From the NCBI GenBank assembly GCA_004794655.1, contig SMMW01000618.1, positions 2,232,001 through 2,296,000 on the forward strand: DNA of 64,000 nucleotides. The letters run 5' to 3'. The stretch comes from Marisa cornuarietis (Eukaryota > Mollusca > Gastropoda > Architaenioglossa > Ampullariidae). Below are positions 10,901-25,900 of the stretch, piece after piece. The position numbers and the translations under genes were made by a program. Under the pieces are notes generated by a model. It ran no database searches. It was not told where the DNA came from and saw only the letters and a program-made list of their open reading frames with translations. Every line of letters starts with the position of its first letter. The stretch's first letter is position 1.

Positions 10901-13900
10901 CTTATTGTTGATAGATAATGAGTAGATTTATGTATATAGCTTTATATAGATGCTATACAGATTGTTGTGCAATAATTACTGTGGAGAAAAGGACTGTAGT
11001 AGATATATGGAAACCCCCCCCACCCCGGGTAACCTGCCGGTCCCAAGCCCAGATGAAGGAGGAGGGTTGGCCATGGGGTTAGCAACCCCACCCCATAAGA
11101 CAATCCCTGCTACAGAAACTGCAACTACAACGTTACCACAATGAGAGCCTGGACGGGAAGATCCCTCTTTGGAGGGGCCTATGACGCATGTTGGTGAAAG
11201 CCTTCGGGAATTTCAGCTTGCTGACCCATCTTTTTAGGAGATGAAGAGTTAAGGCATCAAGCTCCTTGGCCTGTGCGAGACCAGGTGGAATGGCAGCAGT
11301 CAGACCAGACTCTCATCAGGGGAGACTATCATCTACTCTGGAGACGAAGACCCTGACCATGACCACTCACAAGGAGTAGCAGTACTGATGACACAGGAGA
11401 CTGCAAGAGCACTAACAGCATGGGAACCAGTTTCCCCACAACTCAGGTCAGCTCGGTTCAACTCCAAAGGAAGAAAGATCGTCTTCCAGTGGTATGCACC
11501 TACCAACGCAGCAAAAGAAGAGGAGAAGGAGGGCCCTACAAGGTCTGCTTGGTCGTACTCCAAGATGAGACCTAAAGATTATCATGGGCAACATGAATGC
11601 CAAAGTTGGAGATGACAACACGGACAAAGAGCACATAATGGGAAAGCACGGTGTGGGCAACTGCAATGAGAATGGTGAGCTGTTCACAGACTTCTTTTTG
11701 TTCGATGAACTTGTAATCTGAGGCACAGTCTTTTCTCGCAGAACCATTCACAAGACCACCCCGACGTCACCAGATGGAAATACAGAAAACCAGATTGACC
11801 ACATCACCATTAATCACCACTTTAAAAGGAGTCTGCTGAATGTCAGGGTAAGACATGGTGCAGATGCAGCCTCAGACCACCACCTGCTTGTAGCAATTTT
11901 GAAGATAAAACTGAGGTCCTTTCGTGACTCGTCAGACAGACCGCACCACAAATTCAACGTGCAGTTTCTTAGAGATCGCAGGAAGCAAGAAGAGTTCACC
12001 TATGAAGTCAAAAACAAGTTTGAGGCACAGGATCTTTGAAGAAACAGTGGCCAGCCACTGGACAGGATTACAGGAGACCTGGATGACTGCCTGCATACGC
12101 GTTCAGGGAAAGAAAACAAGGAATGGCTGACCCTCGGGACCTGGAAAAAGATAGAGGAAAGGAAAGAGTTGAAGCAGAAGATCAACCATTGTCAAGACCA
12201 GCAGGAAAAAGAAGAGCTCAGAGCAAAGTACTGGGAGATGAACCAAGAAGTGAAGAAGAGTGCAAGAGCTGACACGAGACAGTTCACACACAGGATGACA
12301 GAAGAGCCAGAACAAGCAGCTGGGCAAAATAACATGAAGAGAATATACGAAATTACAATAATTCTGTCAGGAAGGAAAAACATCAATGCATGCAGACCAG
12401 TAAAGAATAAGAATGGCTGCGTCATTACTGGGAATGCAGAATAAAGATCACGCTGGACAGAATATTTTAAAGAAATACTGAACCGACCACCACCAGGAAC
12501 AGTTTTGGACATTGCCTCAGCCACCGAGCAACTCCAGGTGAACACCAACCCACCAACCAAGGCAGAAATCATCAAAGCCATGAAGTCTCTGAAAACTGGC
12601 AAGGGGGCAGGCCCAGATGGGATTCCTGCAGAGGCACTCACAGCAGACCCAACAGCTGCAGGAGAGATGCTAGACCCCCTGCTACAGAAAATTTTGGAGC
12701 AGGAGCAAGTTCCAGCAGACTGAAAGCTTGGCTATCTGGTAAAGCTACCCAATAAGGGTGACCTGACCTCGTGCAGCAGCTGGCCTGGGATTACGTTACT
12801 GTCCATTCCCAGCAAGGTGCTGACTAGAATCATCCTGGACAGACTGCCCTAGACAAGAGACTGAGGCAAGAACAGGCAGGCTTTCGGCAGGGTAGATCAT
12901 GCACAGACCATATCGCTACACTGCGAATCTTTATTAAACAGTCCATTGAATGGCAGTTCCCACTCTACGGGACAATTGTGGATTTTGGGAAGGCATTTGA
13001 CTCCGTAGAGAGAGACCATCTGGAAGTTGATGCAGCACTACGGATTTCCACCAAAGTTCATTGTCATCATCCGGCAGCTGTGTGAGGACTAGACATTCCA
13101 CGAGATCCACAATGGGAAGCTGACTGACCCCTTCGCAGTGAGGATTGGAGTAAGGCAAGGTTGTATGCTCTCGCTGACAATCTTTCAGACCGTCATAGAC
13201 TGGATCATGAGAAGAACAACCTCTAACAGCAACACAGGCATTCAATGGACCTTTGCCATCAACTTGAGGATCTTGACTATGTGGATGACATCAGCCTGTT
13301 GTCCCACAAGCAACAACATGCACAGACAAAGCTCACTCGGCTCTCAGAAGAAGCAGCGATGACTGGCCTGACAACATCAAGAAGACAGAGGTAATGCGGG
13401 TCAACAACAAGCAAGAAGCCCCACTCCAACTACATGGGAAATATATTACAGAGACTGACCGCTTCACCTACCTTGGTAGCATAATCATCAAGGGTGGAGG
13501 TGCAGATGAAGACATAAAAAGCCGAATAAATAAAGCCAGGCATGCATTCCACATCCTGCAGCCCATCTGGAACTCCGAGGCATTATCTCAGCCCACCAAG
13601 ATCCGCATCTTTCATACAGACGTAAAGTCTGTCCTTCTATATGGGTCCGAGACATGGCACGGGACAAACACCATCACCAACAAGATTCAAATATTCACCA
13701 GCAGATGTCTGCTCCACATCCTCAACATCAGATGGCCCAAGAAAATCTCCAATACAGACCTGTGGGAGAGAGCCAACCAAAAACCTGCCAGCCAAGGCAT
13801 CAAGAAGCGAAAGTGGGACTGGATTGGTCACACCCTGCGAAAGCTGGCCGAAAATCTAGTAAGACAAGCTCTGAACTGGAACCCACAGGAGTATGGCAGG

Positions 13901-16900
13901 GTTGGGACACCCAGACAGACATGGAGAAGATCGGTCCATGGCGAGGCAGAGGCAGCTAGAATGACATGGACCCAACTGGGGATGGAGGCCCAGAACCGGG
14001 TCCGCTGACGTGGTGTAGTTGCAGCCCTATGCTCCATATGGGGTGAAAAGGAATAAGAAGAAGAAGAGTTATATGCAGTTAGAGGAGGAATTGTGCACAT
14101 ATGTACTCTTGATTGCACACAGCCTATTGGCAGAATATATAATATAAACCTGATTACATATGTGAGTATAGAGTAAGTGTATAGATTATTTTTAAGTTTT
14201 AGAAAGGGAAATTATTGTTAAATGGTCACAAAGAACAATTCAAAATACTGGTATGAGGATGAAATTGCTTGCTGAAGTCTTTATCTTGTGCCCAGCAGGT
14301 GCTATCTGTGGAGAATGCAAAGTACAACCAGCAAGTTGTGAATGTAGACAATGTGAAGACAGAATGTGCAAGCAGTGTTTTGACAGGGTTGGTATTTCAC
14401 ATGTAGCTTAATTCAGTTACATTGCCAAGTTATAGATTTTACTTGGCTTAGATTTCATTAGTTCTGTAGGTTATTTTTTTCTTTTCTCTCTTCTTTTTTT
14501 GTTGTTGAAATTATTTCAGGAAATAAAGGTAATACTGTTTGGATGGCTTGTTCACATCAGTGACTCAGTGGTACAACAGCTGTCACCAACAGTTTGAGGG
14601 TGGTGGGTTACGGAGTCAGATCTTGCCTCCCGCGCTGAGTACAGTATCTCTTGGGATAGTTATAGGGCTGGGCCAAAGCTTTTAGAGAATGCATCCTTTA
14701 CAAGGCAGCTCAACCTAGTCGTGTGTGATTCCCTCCAATGTTGACCTTATTCATGAAGGAGTCAGGCTGGGGTCTGGGGTGGGGTTGAGCCTGGGACAGT
14801 GAAAAAATGAGTAGACTTAACTTCACCTCATCTTCAGCTGTCTGGGTACCAGATATAGGCACAGGCGCCTTCCCAAGGCTCAGCTCCTGGCTGTCCATCC
14901 CACCTGTTGACAGGAATACTGTCATCTGATGCAACCAAAGACTGTGAGCTTACTGGACAACTTTTTTACTGCCTTTGTTGAAACATTTCACCCTCAGAGC
15001 CACCAGGGATCACTTGCTGATCTAGATGTGATTCTTCTGCCTTGCAGGACTTAGCTGAGGCACTGTTGTCCAGATCTTGTTCAGGAGGTGACATTGAGGA
15101 CTTTACTCATGCCTTTTCGTGGTTTCCAACGCTGTTCCTATTTCCTGTTGAGAGAGCTTTCTGTGTACACTGCCCTTCTGGCACTTTTGATTCCCATCTC
15201 TGCATCACAACATGCCATGACTTGTTACTAAAGGTGGTCATTTTGCTTCCTTCATCTATTCTTCTATGGTCATGCCTTTTAGTAATGTCAAAGAAGAAAT
15301 GTTTGACGTAAATTTTCTTTCTTCGTGGACATGGCATATTGTGGAAGATAAGTAACAGGTTGTACTGCACAACCTTGCTGGTGGCCATTGTGTACCAAAA
15401 TGGGTAATCAAGAAAAAACTATTTCCTGCAGGTCCACAAGTTGTCTTTTAGCTTACAAAGACATCAAGCATTACCATACTTTGCAGTCTCGGAGGAAAGG
15501 TAAGAGATTTTCTCTAAATTTCTTCTTTGTTCATTGAGAGTGCATGTGCTTACCGTTGTGGGTTACCTGTTATATTACAACTAAGAGTGTTAGAGTTAAT
15601 TCCCAAATATTTCAGAAATATTTTTGAGGCAGGATTTTATCTCTCTTTCATTCCTTCTTTCATTTTTGTTATTATTTTATCCTTAAAATTTAAAAACAGG
15701 TTTTACATGGGAAATAGTTTCTTAAATGGCTGTTGTAAGAGTTATAGCCAATCAATACACGCAGGAAATGTATCATCTTATATTTCAAGGATTACAGTTT
15801 GGTCTGGTCTTTAGGGCTTTGAGCCCGGTCCTTGACATTTGATTCTGGCCCCCTGGTTTATACAAATTTGAAATATTCCCCCCCCCCAAAAAAAAAACAA
15901 ACTATAACAAATAAACATGACAGGAAGATAAATCAAAATTATATTTAAAGTTCAACGTTAAGAAAAAGAAACTGTTTCTGATTCCATTGTGAAATTGCAT
16001 TTTCTTATTAATCCAAAGGAAATATTAAATTAGATTTAAAAACGGAAAATTATGCACATGTAGAAATAAACACAACTCATAATGATGAAGAACTTTAGTG
16101 TTAGAAATAGGCTCCTAAATGTTGAAAAATCGCTAGCCATCTTTGTATGTGTACTCCTGCAACCATAGGTTTTGAAAAGAAACCGAAAAATTCAAAATAA
16201 CATCTTTTTGTTCCTACATTAGGGGATGTAACTTCTTTCAAATGCTATTCACATAGATATAGGGACTTTGCCTAGACTTAATAGTGTTGCTGAAATATGT
16301 CCAGCCTAGACTCAGAGATAAAAAGTAAGCACGCTTGCCTGGGAGCAGGGGGAGAGAGAATGTGTGTGCATGTGTGAACTTAGGCATGTGAGTGAGAGTT
16401 ATCTGTTTGTTGTTGTGCATTCTTACTGGAAAAACCCCCTGATGTTTTGCTAAAGTAACACTCAAAATTGCTTTCACAAAGTTTTAATCTGGTTTCTAAA
16501 ATAAGAATAATTGCTGTTGTCTTGTTTCAAAGAGATAAAGTTTTGTGCAAAATTATAAAACCATTTTATGAGTCCAACCAAGAATTCTGTCTTTCTTTCA
16601 TCCCTTTCGGCCTCATAAATCATTTGGATGAAACTGATGGCTTCATCGAAAGATAAGCTATATTGAATGCTTTTATAAATAAGTTCATCATACAATCTAA
16701 TTGGTGATGATTTAATTTTTAATAAGACATTCTGAATGACACTGTTAAATGGCAAGAGATTGTCTTGCTGGTTTGGTAACTTTGATGTGGGCATTTTCTC
16801 AGAATCTAATGTTGATACTTTGGTTGCGACCTCAGGACGCCATTGAATTTTGTAGCTTTGGTTATACACAGCCATATACTTCACTGTGCACAAAAGTGTT

Positions 16901-19900
16901 CATTTTCATTGAAGATCACCTGAAACCAGAACAAGGTCACGTACCTGTTCGGTGCATGAACACTGCCAGATTGAATATTTCTGCAAAGAAGACAATAAAG
17001 CCATCTGCTCTCGCTGTGTCATTGTGGGTGATCACCAAGGACATGCTGTCCAGACAATGGAAGACAAAGTGAGACAGATAATCAAAGTTTTATTTATTCA
17101 GTTAACTCTCTTGGTTTGAAAGGCCACACTTTGCCGGGTAGCACGGCCAAGGCGATTTTCATTACTTTTTATTGCAAAGTTCAACTTTTCTCTTTTCCAA
17201 AAATGTATAGGTTTCTTGGTCTAATGTTTATCTCAGAGCAGCAATAATAAAAAAACAAACTTCACCACTGTCGTCTTCGCAGTCTTCAGTTATAAGCCAG
17301 TCATTGTGATGTTCATTTTTATCTTGAACCAAGAGGGTTAAATTTTAGTATTTTGCCTTTTGTCTTTTTTAAAAAGTTTTATTTCTTGAGAAAAATGTTT
17401 TGAAAAGCAAATATGATAGCAAATCATTATTCTCTGCATTGTCATTGATAGAAACATAAGAAAGCTGGTAATATCCTATTAGGAGTTTCTTGAATGACAA
17501 GAAATAAATTTTCAGGACACAATCATAAAAATGTTTGTGTGTGTGTGAAGAGCCATCTTATAGCCTAACTTTGGTCTTGTTTGTGCTAGTTATGTTTCAA
17601 TCGGCAATATGGAAAATGTGCCATTTTCTTGGAATTCAGAACAGAGATGCCTTGACCTACATTGAATCAGCCATTCGGGTAGCCCAAGAAACTGTGTGGA
17701 GGTTAAATAAAGCTGAAAAAGTAAGTTGATTGTTGGCATTAAGTTGATTAGTTACATAATCAGCATACTGTGTTGTGGTTACATCTGAGGTAATTACAAA
17801 TCAATTATTTTTTTTTTTAGACAATAAAGTATTTTTTTGTGGGTGGCTATGCAGCATTTTCTCATGTTTCAGAGTTTGACTGATGCTCTCCCATTTGCCA
17901 GGCGGGACACAAAGGAGCTAGAAGAACAACTTAGAATACACTTTCAAGAACTGCACTCACTCATACAGGCCAGGTTGGTTTGTTTGAGTTAACTGTTGGT
18001 TCTTGATACAAAGCAAGAAAGACATTTTGTGAATTGTGCAGTCTTTGAAATTTTAGTTTTTCCAGATGACCCAGTTATTAGGAGCTTAGAGCCTACAACT
18101 TTTTAAACTGAATGAATTATTGCTCGTGGTCATTGGAATTAGCAGCCCTTGCACCAACTAAACCCAGGTGCATCTGTCCTAGACTACTATAATAAACTCT
18201 GCAAAAGAGAGTTCAACTCTTTTTTCATTTGGTTCATGGGTCATGCTGCACACACACTTCACTGTCATTATGCACCTTAGCCTGCTGGTCTACACTTTGA
18301 CTACTTATGCTTGTCACCTGTTCACCAGCTAGTTTATATATATATATATATATGTAAGAGAAAAAGTAAAACAAAAACCACAGAAGACAAAGATGGAGGA
18401 TTGTTCACTCAAGCTGTCACCAAGCAAAATCCTCCAATTCTCACCCAGGCTCTGTGCTGTGGTGTTCCTGTCGATCGCACTGTGGCTGTCACATTTGCAC
18501 AAGATGGTCAGAGCATTATCAGATCAACTATGGACCGACGAGCTGCCACAGTTTGGGTTGGGATAGCGGTGTGAGGCATTGTGACTTTACCTGCCAGGCG
18601 ATTAAAATCAGCTCTTAGCATGTCGCATGTGTCTGACCTAGTATGTGCAACTCCGGGATCCTTGACACAACTGGCCTCTGCTTTTGTAAACTTTCCTTAC
18701 CCTACACTCTCTCCACCCCTGCCTTCAGTCGTTATGCACTAGTGGTGTGCACCAGCAACCGCCACGAACATGAGTAATTTACAACTCAAGAACTCATGAC
18801 AGTTGTACATCCTTTCAACAAATAATAAAACAATTGCCTTGGGCTTCCCAGGTCATGTATATTTGAGGACTGGGTCAAAGATTTTTCACAAGACAAGGGC
18901 TCAAACACTTCCCTCACTAATTTCAACCAACTGCCGTCTTCTGCTTAGACGATGCTAAACGTTCTGGCCAAGTATGGTTATCTATACAGGTGGCAGACAG
19001 TCAAAGCCAGGGAGGGTTACACAAAAAAAATTCAATCAGTATTATATTGGTCAAGGTCTGTTTCACCAGAATCTAGTAACTGTGTGTGTGTGTGTGTGTA
19101 TACATAGTTGATGCACAATCAACAGTTCCCTTTCTGCCTCAAGGTCACAAGGTTTTTTTTAATTTTTTTACTGTACTTACTGTTTGATCGATAACCCGAT
19201 TCTTATCATATGTCAACACTTATAAACTGGAAACAAATTCCTTCTATTGATGCGAAGAACAAAAGACTCCCACTCCCTTGAGTGATACGAACGAATCATG
19301 AGCTCCAAGCTTGTGCTCCCATGATGTAGGAAGATACTTTAAACTCCTGAAGGCACTCTAGGTCACCAACCATACATGTATCCAGGACTATGTATGACAC
19401 TGAAGGGTGGCATCAGTGAATTTGCCACGGAGTTAACCACAAATGAACACATGGAGTGATGCAATGTGTCGTCTTGTTGCCTTGGTAATATAGTAGGCTG
19501 TGCTAGAATAGATGATCCGATTCTGTGTCACTGGATGACACTTTTCAATGCCACCATGGTATCACGTGAAGGGGAAAACATATTCCCAGCTGTGACCTGT
19601 AACTTGCATTTTACCTATTAGCGTTCCTATCTTTTATTTAACAGTCCATTCATACTCTAATTAGCATCAGTCCGAGCATGACGTTTACTAAAGAATTTAC
19701 CAAAACACATGAATAGAATATTTTTACCTTGTTTAGGTGAGGTAGCACAAACGAAACAAGGCCCGCAGACACCTGCACATTGTTCAGACTCTTGCGATTT
19801 CCTCACTGTTGGCTGTTGCCAAAAAAAACTGCTTCCCTCTACCGCTTGCTCAGTCACTCACCCTCACTCGTTCCCTTCCTTGCTGTGAACACACTTCTCA

Positions 19901-22900
19901 CTTCATCCGGACATTTCTATCGTTGCATGCTCCGCATACATAAAAAGTATTAGTGTCACTAGGGTTCCCATGTATGCATGGGTTGATCCGTGACAGCAAC
20001 ACTTGTGGAGACTTTTCATTCTGATGCTCATAATGAAGAATTTTTCCTTTATAGTGAATTTCCGAGCCATAGTGACTTTTTTGTGAAATCTTACCGCCTG
20101 ACCATTGTCTGGACATTTTGGAAAATTTCATCCTTTTTTGCATTGGCTGCGATTAACTTTTGCCACATGTCAATTTGTTGGATGCCTAGAATAGCCTTAG
20201 CTGCTGGCATGAAACTTGAACAACCAACCAACCAATCACAATCAAGGCATTGGTCTGAGTTCTTACCTATCTAAACTCATAGACCTTTGAACCTCTCACC
20301 TGAGCTTCCTTTAAGTGGGGGACAGAAAAGTCTGTCTTTCTGCTGGCATTAGCCTCAGCAGCAGGGATTTCAGTTACATGTCTTTTTGGTGGATTCTAAC
20401 TACATGCAATTGAGAGACAACAGAATCTCTGCATTTTTTCACCAAACATTTACCATCAGTTTTGGCTAAGAATCAACTGCCTCATGATCCCTCAGCCATT
20501 AGTGGTCCAGCCCCTCTCTTCTTCTGGATATGATGACCCAGTGTGTCTGCAAGATCTGGTGAGAATGCTGAAAATTTATCTTATGCCTAACCCTGGCTCT
20601 TATGCCAGACCTTGGGTATGTCTCTGCACAGATCTTGTCCTTCTGAATCAAAACTGTCATAAAAGATGCTTATGAACAACTGTCACCTTCAGCATCTCGC
20701 CAGTTTAAAATTTGTGCATTTTAGGTGCGGGTGGTGACTGCTACTCTAGATTTCCATTGGAATATAGCTCTGGCCAATATCATAACCTCCTTCAGGTGGC
20801 GCTATGACTCTACCTTCTATCTGTTCTCCCTCCATAATCAGTTTGGCCATTCTGCTATTCTGCATCTGGCTGGCCCCATCTTTGCTAACCCCATAGACCA
20901 GGGGCAGTAACTTGTTGGTTACAGAACAGCTATATCTCCTAAGCATCTAATAGCTGGGTCATCTCGTGGGTATTGAAGAAAGCTAATTTACGAAGAAATT
21001 CTCATTCTGTATCTATCATGTTGCATCATTTATATTTACATTTGTTTTCATTATAGGATTTATACTCTGTAGATCATGCTTTGTTTTATCTGTTCATTAT
21101 GTTTGTATTTACATCTCTCTTTCTTTATAATGCTGTCTGAGTCACCAGAGATCAAAACAGATGTGTGTGAAGAAAGAGCATGTGCATTCTGACAATGATG
21201 ATAACATGCATCCTCATTTGATGTCACGAAGTTTGTATCTGACGTCATAGCATGACATATTTTCTGTCATCTAAAAATAATTAGAACTTTTCTCTCAGCC
21301 ATTTTTTAAGACAAGGAGCACGCGAGCAGCATAAGATAGGTTCACATTTACTCAGTGCCTTAATTCAGAGGTTATTGTTAACACATCGCATTAAAACTCT
21401 TTAACCAAGTCAGTGAAATGGTCAGTCTTTCTCTCTTTCTCTAAAATCGCATTCATAAGAAGCACTATACAAATTAATTATTTTTGTTACAGAGAACAAC
21501 AGCTTTTAGATGAGATAAAAACTGCATCTACCAGTGTTGGAGATATTACTCAAGAAATGGTATGTAGTTAAAATGCACAGCTCTCCAAGATTTAGTGAAA
21601 CATTGATCTCGTGTACAGTTTTTGTGAAATGTTGAGGAAAAAAGTAAAATGCTGTTTATAAACCTTAAGGTTCTAATTTTTTCTATTTGCTTAATTTTAA
21701 TGTTAGTGTTGGCTACAAAAGGAGTTTTAGAGCATCCACACTGTTTTAATATTACCCTTGGTTAAATATCGCCAGCATGAAGAAGGTTTTGGGTGTATTC
21801 TGGAAATTTTTCAGTTTCATTTCATTTGTTGATAAAGGGTTACTAATTGCTTCCTAGATTTAAAATGAAAATATATCTATGTATACACAAACACAGATTT
21901 ACTTTATTGCAGAAGGCTTACATAAATGAAGAGAAATGCATGCTGGAAGCAGCCATACAAGGTAGTACAAACAGAGTCTTGTATTAATGGCAGAAAAAAA
22001 AATTACAGTTATAAGCAGATTAATCTCTTGATGTTGTCCAGCTATAGCCGCAATTGTAAATAAGTTAGCATATGTTTCTTATGGGGTTAGGGGAATTCTT
22101 TCATAGATATATAAAGGAGGATATATGTGATTGTATTAGCTAATCTTGTATTTTATGGAAGTGGGGTAATTCTTTCATTGACTTGTAAAGGAAGATGCAC
22201 GCGATTGTATCAGCTAACCACATTTTTTTTGTACGCATTTGAGGGGCTTCACTAATTTTCAGTACAAGCCATTTGTGTTGTAATTCTGATACATACCAGG
22301 ACTGAGTGCCAGCCAATTTATCCATGAACCAAATTGATCAGGATGATTTGACTATGAACTGAAGACACCTTGACAAATTGACCTTGACTGACACATTGAC
22401 AACTGATGACAAAAGTTGCTGATAACGTGAAACATTTCCACTAAAGACTTGTTGAATGAGCACTGTACCTAAACAAAATGAAACTACTGTTTTTGATACA
22501 AATTTGTCATATTAAATGAAAAATTTTGTTGAGTTTAACTTCTTCACAGCAGTCATGTTCTTGTGAAAATGAAGTGTTAAAATCTTGTACTATTGGCATC
22601 GTTAATAATCTGGGTGCCTTTCAGATGGACTACACACCTTGCAAGGAAGTATACATCGACTTGTGGATGCTGATCTTGTTTTGGAACGTCTGGAGCATGC
22701 TAAAAATGTGTCCTGTGTCATAACACAAGATGGAGAAAAGTGCGCAAACAACCATATAAGGTATATGCATATTCTGTATTCTGATCACATTTCTGGTGGA
22801 ATGGTTGATGGATGCATAAACAAGTGCACATGCATTACAGTCTTCTTGTGTGAAAGGCTGCTGTTCTGGTTTTGCTAATCATGTATTGATTTGTTTCATC

Positions 22901-25900
22901 CAGGTTTTTGCACAGGGAATTCCAGCCTCTTAAAGAATCCATCTTAAAGTATGGCAGTATCTCAGTGACTTCCTCTCAGTAAGTGACCGTTTACAGTAAA
23001 ACTTGTGATGTGAGGACACCCATTGTTTAGCTGAAAACTGCTCTGATTTGTTGGGGTGGGGAGGGAGGTATGAGCAAGCAGTTTCATGCATCCAGTAACC
23101 GGCAGGTCCTAGAATCTTGCTGCACAGAGTCAATCCTACACTGCTGCATTGTGATTGTCATAGAAGAATTTTCTTTTCTGCAAGTTTTTGAAGTTGGTGG
23201 CAACCTCATTTTCCAACTCTTTCATGGCTTGGTGTTTGGCTTCATGTGAAAAATAAGGATGTCCGTATCCATAATAAATTGCATTATCATGGCTTTGCGC
23301 AATCTGTTTAATAACCTTGATGCACTTTTAAAATGCTTTACAGCAAAATTCTCTCCAAACTTTGCTTTCTCTAATAAAATGACCAAGCTTTGTTTCAATA
23401 ACAGTAAATTGCTGCAAATGCTTGTGACAAATTTTCGTTTACAGGCTGCACTAAGTGATATAAACTGACTTTATTGAACTGTTTGACAATTTGAAAATGG
23501 ATGACAGGTCAGGGGACAACTTGTCCATAAAATCTATGTCCATATTTAGGACCGATGAAAGTGCATTTTAAAAACTAATCCATGTGAACTAAAAGTGTCT
23601 GAACATGGGAGGTGTCTAGGGTCAGATAGCTGAGGTTTTACTATAGTGTAAATTTAAAATGCTGTTAGGGTTAACTAAACTTTAAATATGAAATGTAGTT
23701 CTAATTATATGATTTTGAAAGTCTTGTTTTAGAGCATGTTGGGGAAAAAAATCACAGAAAATTGCATGTAATGAGGTTTCGAATTTTTAACAAAATGAAA
23801 AGATGACTTCCAAATGTAATTTTTTTGTTCTCATGTTTAGTTTTAAACAGAAAGCATTATATGTAGAATAATTGTAGTTTATTTGACTGAAGTTTTCATG
23901 AAAGAAAAAAAGAAAACAAAACAAAGGTTCTTATATGGAATGGTATCTTAATGATGCCTTTCAGAATGTTTGAGCTGAGGTTGCCGGGACCTGATGACGA
24001 AAAACCACCATCAGAGGAACTCTGCCTTCCAAGTGTGTCCGACATTGACAGCCTTTCTTTTACAGAATCTGAGTCCTTGGCAGACTCTGCCTCTGTCATT
24101 GTAGAAGGTTAGGCGAGTTTCCATTTTATTTCTACGTGTAAAGTTGAAGAGTATGGTGTTCAGTTTATTTTTGGTTTAAATTAATGAAGTAAACCCCTTG
24201 CCCAAGTGCTTAACCATTTTCTTTAAGGTTTGAAGGCTGCGATAAGAACATAAAAGCTTAAAATGAACACCAGAGTGGCAGATTGATTGAAGAAGCTAAA
24301 AAAAGAATACTTCTTTTACATAAAGAAATGTCACTTTATTGAATATTTTCTTTCTTCTTTGTACTGTACCAGAAGACATGACAATATGGAGATCACCCTC
24401 TAGCCACCTCAAATCCAGCTGTCCAACAAAGCTCAACCCCCTCCCAACCCCTACCTGACACGTCAGTGAGCACTCAACTCCAGTTTTTATCCAGCTCTGA
24501 CCACGTTCGGTTATGTGGTTGCTTCCTTGTCCTTTGAAGCGCTATAGATTTACCATGTACAGTGTGTGGTGCAGATAAGTCCCCAGCAAATTCGCATGGA
24601 AGGTGTCTCAACTGCCTGCCATGCTATGCCAATCTCAGAGGTAATTGTAGGCTGCGGCCTTGCGGGATTCCCGCAAAATTTCGCTGAGGGGCGCATAGTC
24701 TGAAAGTCAGCGCGACCATGCGCCCGCAAAAATATCGTGGCTGGCGCACTTTTAAACGTGATGCGGCACTTCAAAAATAATTGTCATTCTTTGTGCTTGT
24801 TTGAAATCGACCCACTAGTATTGATGCTAATGACTGGACAGTTTTCAAACTGACCAGTTGTTATCTATCTGATGCAACCTGCTCCAAATTTCAGGCCAGG
24901 AAGTAAATTGTTGCGAAAACATTTGGGACGGGAGAGATCAAAGGGTATTAGAAGCAAGCGAGTTGAAAACGAAGTGAACGCGGCTGTCAACTCTGACTTT
25001 TCGTTCACGACATGAGCAGCAGAAGATGCCCCGGAAAGTAGAAATCGACAAGGACAGAAAGAAACAGAAACTCGTCATAGAGTGTGCCGCACACATTGTT
25101 GGAACTGAAAATGTAGACAAGAAAGATGGCGAAATAGACAAATTGAGACAGAGACCACTCGTAAAAAACACGCATCCAGTCAGTGTGAATGGCAGAAGAA
25201 ATGGCCTTACCTAGTGAACGAGGACAAAGGCATGAGATGTAAAGTTGCCTAAAACAATCAGAATAATGCGTTTACAAACCCCGGATGTGTTAAGTACTGA
25301 ACGAGGATGCTGCAGACATTCAGACTTCCGACCACAGGCACTCTTTGGAGGCTGAAATTCTTCAATTCTAATTTATTTCTGTCCTCATGACCTTTTCGGA
25401 ACTTATTCCGGCGGTATTATATAACACTTAGAAATAACGAGTTGCAAACTTGATAAAACATCATAGGACACAGAAGCTGTCAGTGTTGCTTTTGCGACAA
25501 TCTGTGCAAGAATATTAATGACAGGCTCCCAAAAGATGCAGTTGATGTTGCCTCTGCATTTTCAGTTCTTTTCATGCGCCCCATCTTTTTCCTGTCTGCA
25601 GAAGACAGAACACCCTATGGAGACTTATATCTTAACAGATTTCTTTTGAAAACCAGCACAAGTGGGCAGAAAATTCAGTAAAATCTTGCTTGACAAAGCA
25701 GTATGTTTAGAGAAAGGGATTGTGGTCAAAGAAACTAACGCAGAAAGCATATTGGAGAGATTCCACAAGCTGTTTAAACTGTTATTTGACTTTCACATGG
25801 ATTCATTTTCCAATTTGGTGGTTCTTGGAAAGCTGTACCTCCTTATGCTATACCACAATGCAGGCTGTTTCGGGGGGCCCCTTGTTTCATTTGAAGGCCC

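Noticed and set aside
11448..13245. Several minus-strand open frames across 11333-13245
   Set aside because: Antisense shadows of the RTE LINE, whose sense strand shows endonuclease and RT motifs.
15042..15311. 89-codon plus-strand open frame preceded by a CAG
   Set aside because: Does not match RNF17 phase or any known domain; exon 4 at 15432 joins exon 3 directly in the B-box 1 frame.
17535..17639. Upstream extension of exon 6 (frame open from 17535)
   Set aside because: The acceptor at 17639 follows a pyrimidine tract and joins exon 5 in phase; the earlier AG at about 17589 would shift the frame.
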